Translations under genes and position numbers: made by a program
Notes under the pieces: generated by a model
What the model was told of the DNA's origin: nothing
What the model saw: the letters and a program-made list of their open reading frames with translations, nothing else
Databases searched by the model: none
In this document: positions 58,738 through 64,000 of the stretch, one piece after another
Numbering within the stretch: the stretch's first letter is position 1
Layout: every line of letters starts with the position of its first letter
Source: Nitratireductor mangrovi
GTDB taxonomy: Bacteria; Pseudomonadota; Alphaproteobacteria; Rhizobiales; Rhizobiaceae
Direction: 5' to 3'
DNA: 64,000 bases
NCBI RefSeq assembly: GCF_007922615.2
Contig: NZ_CP042301.2
Coordinates: 2,976,001 to 3,040,000, forward strand

Positions 58738-60060
58738 TCAGCGGAGATAGACATGCTGCGGCAGCCACAGCGCGATCTGCGGAAAGACCATCACGACGAT
58801 CAGCCCGAACACCATCACTGCCACGAACGGAATGATCGACCGGTAGATGTCGCCCAGCGTGATCTCCGGTGGCGCCATCGCGCGCATCAGGAAAAGGTTG
58901 TAGCCGAAGGGCGGCGTCATATACGCGATCTGGCAGGTGATGGTGTAGAGCACGCCGTACCAGATCAGGTCGAAGCCGAGCAGCTTGACCAGCGGCACAT
59001 AGAGCGGCGCCACGATGACCAGCATCGCGGTATCGTCGAGAAACATGCCCATGATCAGGTAGGAGAGCTGCATCAGGATCAGCACTTCCCACGGCGTCAG
59101 TCCGAGCTGGTCGACGAAGAAATGCTCGATCGCCTTGACGGCCCCCAGTCCGTCGAAGACGGCGCCAAAGCACAAAGCGGCGACGATTATCCACATGAAC
59201 ATGCATGAAACCGCCAGGGATTTGCGCACCGTGTCGTGCAGAACCTGGCGTGTGAGCCGGCCCTTGACCAGCGCCGCAAAGGTCGCGGCCACCGCGCCCA
59301 CCGCCGAGCTTTCCACCAGGCTGGTGTAACCCATCAGGAACAACCCGGTCATCATGAAGAAGATGAAGAAGGGCAGGATGCCTGCCTGCAGCAAGCGGAG
59401 TTTTTCGCGCAGCGAAACGTTGCGCTCTTCCGCTGGAAGCACCGGCCCGAGGTTGGGCTGCAGCCAGCAGCGCACCGCGATGTAGACGATGAAAAGCGTC
59501 GCCATCAGCAGACCCGGAAACACACCTGCGAGCCAGAGCTGGCCCACCGGCTGGCGCGCGATCATACCGTAGAGCACCAGCACCACGCTCGGTGGTACGA
59601 GGATGCCAAGGGACGATCCGGCCTGGATCACGCCGGTCACCATCACCTTGTCGTAGCCGCGCCGGAGCAACTCTGGCAGCGCGATCGTGGCGCCGATCGC
59701 CATGCCGGCGACTGACAGGCCGTTCATCGCCGAGATCACCACCATCAGCCCGATCGTGCCGATGGCAAGCCCGCCACGCACCGGCCCGAACCAGACATGG
59801 AACATCTTGTAGAGATCGTCGGCGATGCCCGACTCCGACAGCATGTAGCCCATGTAGATGAACAGCGGCAGCGTCAGCAGCGGGTACCACTTCATCAGCT
59901 TCATGGCGGCCGAGAAGCCGAGTTCCGAGCCACCCGTGCCCCACAGCAGAAGCGCGAAGATGACCGCCACGAAGCCGATCGCCCCGAAGACGCGCTGCCC
60001 GGTCAGAAGCAGCACCATCATCCCCGAGAACATGGTGATGGCGATCATCTCGTAGCTCAT
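58738..60060 (-). CDS. TRAP transporter large membrane subunit (DctM type)
   Basis: A 440-residue, about 12-helix permease, standard length: LLTLPLFIYMGYMLSESGIA, SSLGILVPPSVVLVLYGMIA, GMFLDDTAMLVIVAPLYVPL, QIAYMTPPFGYNLFLMRAMA. The start at 60060 overlaps the dctQ-type stop by 4 bases (ATGA); the longer frame upstream is the dctQ gene read out of frame. Confidence 0.92.
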   Translation of the reverse strand: MSYEMIAITMFSGMMVLLLTGQRVFGAIGFVAVIFALLLWGTGGSELGFSAAMKLMKWYPLLTLPLFIYMGYMLSESGIADDLYKMFHVWFGPVRGGLAIGTIGLMVVISAMNGLSVAGMAIGATIALPELLRRGYDKVMVTGVIQAGSSLGILVPPSVVLVLYGMIARQPVGQLWLAGVFPGLLMATLFIVYIAVRCWLQPNLGPVLPAEERNVSLREKLRLLQAGILPFFIFFMMTGLFLMGYTSLVESSAVGAVAATFAALVKGRLTRQVLHDTVRKSLAVSCMFMWIIVAALCFGAVFDGLGAVKAIEHFFVDQLGLTPWEVLILMQLSYLIMGMFLDDTAMLVIVAPLYVPLVKLLGFDLIWYGVLYTITCQIAYMTPPFGYNLFLMRAMAPPEITLGDIYRSIIPFVAVMVFGLIVVMVFPQIALWLPQHVYLR

Positions 60061-60566
60061 GACAGCTCCCTGCCGCGCGCTGCCGCGACGTCCCGTATGA
60101 GCTGCGCCACCGCCTGCAGGATCATGAAGACGATACCGATGCACATGATGATCTTGATCGGCGCCATGTAGGGCGCCCAGGCCGAATAGCTCTGCTCGCC
60201 ATACCGCAGTGCGTAGCCGGTGCTGGAGATGCCGCCATAAAGCAGCATGCCGAGATAGAAGATCAGAAACAGGATCGTGACGCTGTCGATGGCCGCCCGC
60301 CGCCGCGGGCTCCATTGCGCGTAGACCAGGTCCATGCGTACATGGGCATCGTTCTGCAACGACCAGCCGCCGCCGAGCATGTAGTAACCAACCATGAGGA
60401 ACTGGGCCATCTCCAGCGTCCAAAGCGGCGGGATGGCCACGGCCTTCATCACGGATGAATAGAGCAGAACGCCCATCATCGCGAAAATCAGGTACATCGC
60501 GAACAGGCCGACGACGCGATTGACCGCGTCGACCATGCGTACGTAGCGGCGCAGCACGTCAGGCAC
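60057..60566 (-). CDS. TRAP transporter small membrane subunit (DctQ type)
   Basis: A 169-residue, four-helix protein of standard size: LFAMYLIFAMMGVLLYSSVM, IPPLWTLEMAQFLMVGYYML, DAHVRMDLVYAQWSPRRRAA. It pairs with the large subunit encoded directly downstream. The order is dctQ-dctM-dctP in the direction of transcription. Confidence 0.9.
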   Translation of the reverse strand: MPDVLRRYVRMVDAVNRVVGLFAMYLIFAMMGVLLYSSVMKAVAIPPLWTLEMAQFLMVGYYMLGGGWSLQNDAHVRMDLVYAQWSPRRRAAIDSVTILFLIFYLGMLLYGGISSTGYALRYGEQSYSAWAPYMAPIKIIMCIGIVFMILQAVAQLIRDVAAARGRELS

Positions 60567-60616
60567 GAGGCACCTCCCCGCTGGAGGTCACGCCGGTCAT
60601 CAACCCCGCCTCCGCT

Positions 60617-61387
60617 TCATGCCGCATATCCCGTCTGTGCGAGAACTGCCACGAGCCGGTCGGCCCATAGCGTCTGGCCCGCCCCGGTCGCGACCTCATC
60701 ATTGCGGATTTCGATCATCGCGCAAGGTAGCCCTCGCGCCCGCGCGTGTCGTTCAAGCGAATAGTAGACACCGTCGGCCGGGGAGTAGGGCTGGTTGTCA
60801 CCCACCGCCACGCCATCAAGTTGCGACAGGGCTTCGAGCATCGGTCCCGCGAGGCGCTCGTCGTCATCGTGCAGGATACCGACATGCCAAGGGCGCTTAA
60901 CCCCATTGTAGACTGGGGTGAAGGTGTGAACCGAAATGACGGCAGCACCCCTGCCGGCCGCTTCACGCCCTGCCAGCACCCGATCCACCGCCGCGTGAAA
61001 CGGCGTATGCGCCAGCGCTATGCGCCGCGTCCGTTCTTCCGCGTCGATCGCCAGATTACCCGGCACCGCCGTAGCCTCGCTGATCGCCGGAACAAGATCC
61101 CGCGCATCGCAGGCCCTGTTGCAGTCGACAACCAGTCGCGAAACCCCTGACTCGACGAGTACGGCGTCGAGGCGCTCCGCCATCAGCCGGGCCACCGGAA
61201 GCGCGCCAGGATCCCAGGCAATATGCCTGGCAAGGTCGGCGGCGCCGAGGCCAAGCGAGCCCAATTCGTCGGGCACGAAATTGGAAGCATGATCGCACAG
61301 GATCACAAGCTGGCCGGCGGCGTCCTCGCGCGTCACCCGCACCGCCTCGAACTCCTCCCCGACCTCGCTTGCCTGCGCCGTTCCCAT
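60617..61387 (-). CDS. N-formylglutamate amidohydrolase-like enzyme
   Basis: A 256-residue protein of the HutG/N-formylglutamate deformylase family: VILCDHASNFVPDELGSLGL (metal site), SRLVVDCNRACDARD, ISVHTFTPVYNG, IEIRNDEVATGAGQ. The zinc-binding and substrate residues are present. In this cluster the likely substrate is a gamma-glutamyl amide or an N-acyl amino acid rather than N-formylglutamate, because no other histidine-pathway gene is present; this is inference. The start at 61387 lacks a strong ribosome site. First gene of the minus-strand catabolic cluster. Confidence 0.82.
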   Translation of the reverse strand: MGTAQASEVGEEFEAVRVTREDAAGQLVILCDHASNFVPDELGSLGLGAADLARHIAWDPGALPVARLMAERLDAVLVESGVSRLVVDCNRACDARDLVPAISEATAVPGNLAIDAEERTRRIALAHTPFHAAVDRVLAGREAAGRGAAVISVHTFTPVYNGVKRPWHVGILHDDDERLAGPMLEALSQLDGVAVGDNQPYSPADGVYYSLERHARARGLPCAMIEIRNDEVATGAGQTLWADRLVAVLAQTGYAA

Positions 61388-61538
61388 CGCGCCTGGCCGC
61401 CCTTCGACCACGTAATGAATGATACGTCTTCTGCGCAGTTGCACAGTTGTGAATGATTTCATACATTTTTCGCGAGCTTGTCAAACCCGATCGCGGCAAT
61501 GTCTGCGTATCGGTTCGACGCCCGGGAGGAACGCCGGA

Positions 61539-62357
61539 ATGGCAACCAGCATTGCAGAACTGATTGCCGACAGAATGGACACGATGCCGGCCCGCGAACG
61601 ACGCGCCGCACAGACGCTGGTTGCCAACTATCCGCTGATCGGGCTGAAGACCGTGGCCGACTTTTCCCAGCAGGCTGGGGTCAGTTCGCCGACGATCCTG
61701 CGCTTCGTCGCGAGACTCGGCTTTCACAACTACGCCGAGTTCCAGTCCGCGCTTCAGGATGAACTGGCGGCGCAGTTGCAGTCGCCGCTTGTCCGCACGA
61801 CCATGGCCGACACCTCGTCCGAAACGCTCGACGCGACGCTTGAAAACATCCGCGGCACGTTCCTGCATCTCTCCGACAGGCAGATTGCCGAGATTGTCTC
61901 GCTGCTGTCGAACCCTCGATCGAGCATCTTCCTGATCGGCGGCCGCTTCACCGACCCGATTGCGCGTTACATGGCCGCGCACATGACCATCATCCGCCCC
62001 GGCGTGTTCCACCTTGCCGGTCAGGAGAGCAATTGGCGCGACCGGCTGATCGACATGGGCAGGCGCGATGTGCTCGTCGTCTTCGACATCAGGCGCTACC
62101 AGGAGAGCCTGCTGGCCTTTGCGGAAACGGCAAGCAGGCGCGGCATCCATATCATTCTCCTGACCGATCAATGGCTGTCGCCGATCGCGCGCTTTGCGCG
62201 CCATGTCATCGCGGGGCGCACCGCCGTGCCATCCGCCTGGGATTCCTCCGCGGCACTTTTCGTTGTCGCGGAGCGCCTGATCGGCGAACTGACAGGCGCG
62301 CTCGAAGCCGAAAGCGAAGCGCGCATACGCGATCTGGAAGCGCTCCGGCAAGGTTGA
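61539..62357 (+). CDS. RpiR-family transcriptional regulator
   Basis: A 272-residue regulator: helix-turn-helix (VADFSQQAGVSSPTILRFVA, LGFHNYAEFQSALQ) and an SIS sugar-isomerase-like domain (SSIFLIGGRFTDPIARYMAA, DVLVVFDIRRYQ). GGAGGAA lies upstream of the ATG. Divergent from the amidohydrolase gene; the gap holds TGAATGATTTCA (TGAA-N4-TTCA) at about 61450-61461, a candidate operator. It probably controls the catabolic cluster. Confidence 0.88.
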   Translation: MATSIAELIADRMDTMPARERRAAQTLVANYPLIGLKTVADFSQQAGVSSPTILRFVARLGFHNYAEFQSALQDELAAQLQSPLVRTTMADTSSETLDATLENIRGTFLHLSDRQIAEIVSLLSNPRSSIFLIGGRFTDPIARYMAAHMTIIRPGVFHLAGQESNWRDRLIDMGRRDVLVVFDIRRYQESLLAFAETASRRGIHIILLTDQWLSPIARFARHVIAGRTAVPSAWDSSAALFVVAERLIGELTGALEAESEARIRDLEALRQG

Positions 62358-62547
62358 GCAAACGCGCGCTATCCTCCTTATGTGACCAACATTTAATGTT
62401 TTTCCGCGTGCAGTTCGTCCGGAGAATTGTCATAAAGGACGCATAGGGACGTCTCATGGAGCCGGGCCTGCTTTGTGTCGCCGTTCACGCCCACCGACAA
62501 GCAGAACACCGATCGACCTGGAGCGGCCGGGCAAGCCGGAGTGACGA

Positions 62548-63723
62548 ATGTCCATCTGGAAACAGCTAGCGCTGACATTGCTGGTCCTTGTTGCCGCGGC
62601 GGCGATCTGGGCCCGTTTCTACCCAGGCGCCGGCGATCATCTCGCGCGTTGGGGGGTCGACTGGCTCCCCGTTGCGGCCACCAGCGCCGCTTCCGAAAGT
62701 GAGGACGGCAATCGCCGCGGACGCGGCGGCTGGGGCCAAGGTTCGGTGGTAACGGCTCCCGTCATCGAGAGCACCATCAACGACCGGCTTTCCGCGATCG
62801 GCACTGGTCGGGCAGCGCGTTCCGTTACGATCACGCCCTATACCAGCGGCCGGATGACCGAGATTCTTGTCGAATCGGGTGCCTCGGTGAAACGCGGCGA
62901 CATTATCGCAACGCTCGATTCCGAAACCGAGCAGATCGCGTTCGACCGCGCCCGGATAGCGCTCGGCGATGCCGAAGCGCGCCTGGAACGCATCAAGGCA
63001 CTCAGGTCTTCCAATACGGCGAGCGCCGTGCAGCAGACCGACGCCGAACTGGCCGTCGAAAACGCCCGCCTCGCGCTGCGCGACGCGGAGCTTGAACTCG
63101 AGCGTCGTTCCATCAGGGCGCCGATCTCCGGCATCGTGGGGATCCTGCCGATCACGGCCGGCAACTACGTCACCGCGCAAAGCGAGATCGCGACCGTCGA
63201 CGACCGCTCGGAGATCCTCGTCGATTTCTGGGTGCCGGAACGGTATGCCGGAACGGTCTCCGTAGGCTCGTCGCTGACTGCCGTCTCGATCGCCCGCCCA
63301 GGCGAAGTTTTCGAGGGCAATGTCTCCGCCGTCGACAACCGCATCGACGCCGCCAGCCGTACGCTTCATGTTCAGGCCCGGCTCGACAATGATGGCGACC
63401 GCCTGCGCGCCGGCATGTCGTTCCAGGTCACCATGCGCTTCCCGGGCGATGTGCATCCAGCCGTCGATCCGCTTGCCGTACAATGGGGTGCGGACGGCGC
63501 CTTCGTATGGGCGATCCGCAATGGTCGCGCCGAACGCGTCCATGTCCGCATCGTCCAGCGCAACGCCGAAAGCGTGCTGGTGGACGCGCAACTGGCGACT
63601 GACGACGTCGTCGTCACCGAAGGCATCCACGCCGTACGCGAGGGCGCCGAGGTGCGGCTGGCAAGCCGCGACCGGCCGGCAGCGCCACAGCAGGGCGACG
63701 GCGCAGCCGCCAGCGGCTCGTAA
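62548..63723 (+). CDS. RND efflux periplasmic adaptor (HlyD/MFP family)
   Basis: A 391-residue protein: N-terminal membrane anchor (LALTLLVLVAAAAIWARF), lipoyl-like half motifs (VESGASVKRGDIIATLDS and RRSIRAPISGIVGILPI), a coiled-coil hairpin between them and a barrel domain (ILVDFWVPERYAGTVSVGSS). It bridges the inner-membrane pump, whose gene starts 12 bases downstream, to an outer-membrane channel. No repressor gene is adjacent. Confidence 0.9.
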   Translation: MSIWKQLALTLLVLVAAAAIWARFYPGAGDHLARWGVDWLPVAATSAASESEDGNRRGRGGWGQGSVVTAPVIESTINDRLSAIGTGRAARSVTITPYTSGRMTEILVESGASVKRGDIIATLDSETEQIAFDRARIALGDAEARLERIKALRSSNTASAVQQTDAELAVENARLALRDAELELERRSIRAPISGIVGILPITAGNYVTAQSEIATVDDRSEILVDFWVPERYAGTVSVGSSLTAVSIARPGEVFEGNVSAVDNRIDAASRTLHVQARLDNDGDRLRAGMSFQVTMRFPGDVHPAVDPLAVQWGADGAFVWAIRNGRAERVHVRIVQRNAESVLVDAQLATDDVVVTEGIHAVREGAEVRLASRDRPAAPQQGDGAAASGS

Positions 63724-63735
63724 GGATCAGCTCAC

Positions 63736-64000
63736 ATGAGCGTGAAAACCGATCCCGAACTCGGCATGACGGCGCTTTTCGTGCGTCGTCCGGTGCTAGC
63801 TTTCGTCATGAACGCTCTGATCGCGGTAGCCGGTCTTGCGGCCTTCTTCGGCGTCGAGGTACGTGAATTGCCGGAAGTCGACCGACCGGTTATCACAATC
63901 CGCACCGAATATCCCGGCGCGTCGGCAGAAACCATTGATCGCGAACTCACCGGCCTGATCGAAGGCGCGGTCTCGCGCATCGCGGGTGTGAAGGCGATCT
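63736..64000 (+). CDS. RND efflux pump, 5' part (cut by window end)
   Basis: Open from ATG 63736 to the window end. The start (FVRRPVLAFVMNALIAVAGL) and REL-PEVDRPVITIRTEYPGASA segment are the conserved N terminus of AcrB/MexF-type pumps: first helix, then the pore-domain start. The rest lies beyond the window. It forms an operon with the adaptor. Confidence 0.9.
   Translation, partial: MSVKTDPELGMTALFVRRPVLAFVMNALIAVAGLAAFFGVEVRELPEVDRPVITIRTEYPGASAETIDRELTGLIEGAVSRIAGVKAI

Noticed and set aside
61056..62351. 431-residue minus-strand frame opposite the RpiR gene
   Set aside because: Antisense to RpiR in one part and out of frame with the amidohydrolase in the other.
1..64000. CRISPR array
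   Set aside because: No cluster of regularly spaced short repeats was seen on reading the window.

Overview
The window is high-GC DNA with tightly packed genes and frequent ATGA-type overlaps. It reads as an alphaproteobacterium, most likely of the Hyphomicrobiales (Phyllobacteriaceae/Rhizobiaceae-like). The reasons are two TRAP transporters with linked catabolic genes, a rhizobial-style bdhA-patatin pair, FixK/FNR-type boxes, a Ku-LigD repair operon, a DUF692/DUF2063 bufferin operon, and many gene fragments. The family assignment is inference; no rRNA or complete tRNA gene is present to fix the taxonomy.

Layout. 0-0.6 kb: the tail of one gene and a small hypothetical. 0.9-4.4 kb (minus): DUF302 protein, MFS transporter, secreted cupin and LysR regulator. 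4.5-6.5 kb (plus): 3-hydroxybutyrate dehydrogenase and patatin, ending at a clear terminator; a perfect inverted repeat lies between lysR and bdhA. 6.7-12.5 kb (plus): bufferin operon (precursor, DUF692 MNIO enzyme, DUF2063 partner, DoxX) running into a type II NADH dehydrogenase and a membrane class III nucleotide cyclase. 12.6-21.1 kb: accessory island with an 1834-residue DUF4011/SF1 helicase-nuclease, a frameshifted EEP nuclease, a broken HUH Rep-like gene, an integrase remnant and a tRNA 3'-end att-like site. 21.5-25.8 kb: exported WD40-caspase protein and a wrecked AI-2E permease gene.

25.9-34.4 kb: an anaerobic electron-transfer block. A split flavocytochrome (tetraheme cytochrome plus Tat-exported FAD reductase) sits behind a FixK/FNR-like box, divergent from a complete Na+-NQR-type operon nqrABCDEF-apbE-nqrM. 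Its NqrB is short and lacks the SGAT flavin-attachment segment. 34.5-38.1 kb: CBS protein, SDR and universal-stress proteins, with another FixK/FNR-like box. 38.7-44.0 kb: SDR, GntR/FCD regulator and a TRAP transporter, with a perfect palindromic operator between regulator and transporter.

44.1-47.4 kb is a gene graveyard: pieces of GGDEF, integrase, MocR-type aminotransferase and D-amino-acid dehydrogenase genes, then a near-identical but internally deleted second copy of the cyclase-helicase junction found at 11.5-14.3 kb. 47.4-53.2 kb (minus): non-homologous end-joining operon ligD-ku-(BRCT/TPR protein)-hydrolase-xthA. 53.3-62.4 kb: a catabolic cluster (Fe-alcohol dehydrogenase, aldehyde dehydrogenase, PuuA-like glutamine synthetase, TRAP transporter, N-formylglutamate-amidohydrolase-like enzyme, divergent RpiR) that fits a gamma-glutamylation route for an amino alcohol or amine. 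62.5-64.0 kb: RND efflux adaptor and the start of its pump.

The strongest candidates for something new are the short NqrB in an otherwise complete Nqr set, the bufferin operon continuing into NDH-2 and a cyclase, the helicase-nuclease with a GreA/GreB-like tail and its decayed duplicate, and the BRCT/TPR protein coupled to Ku.
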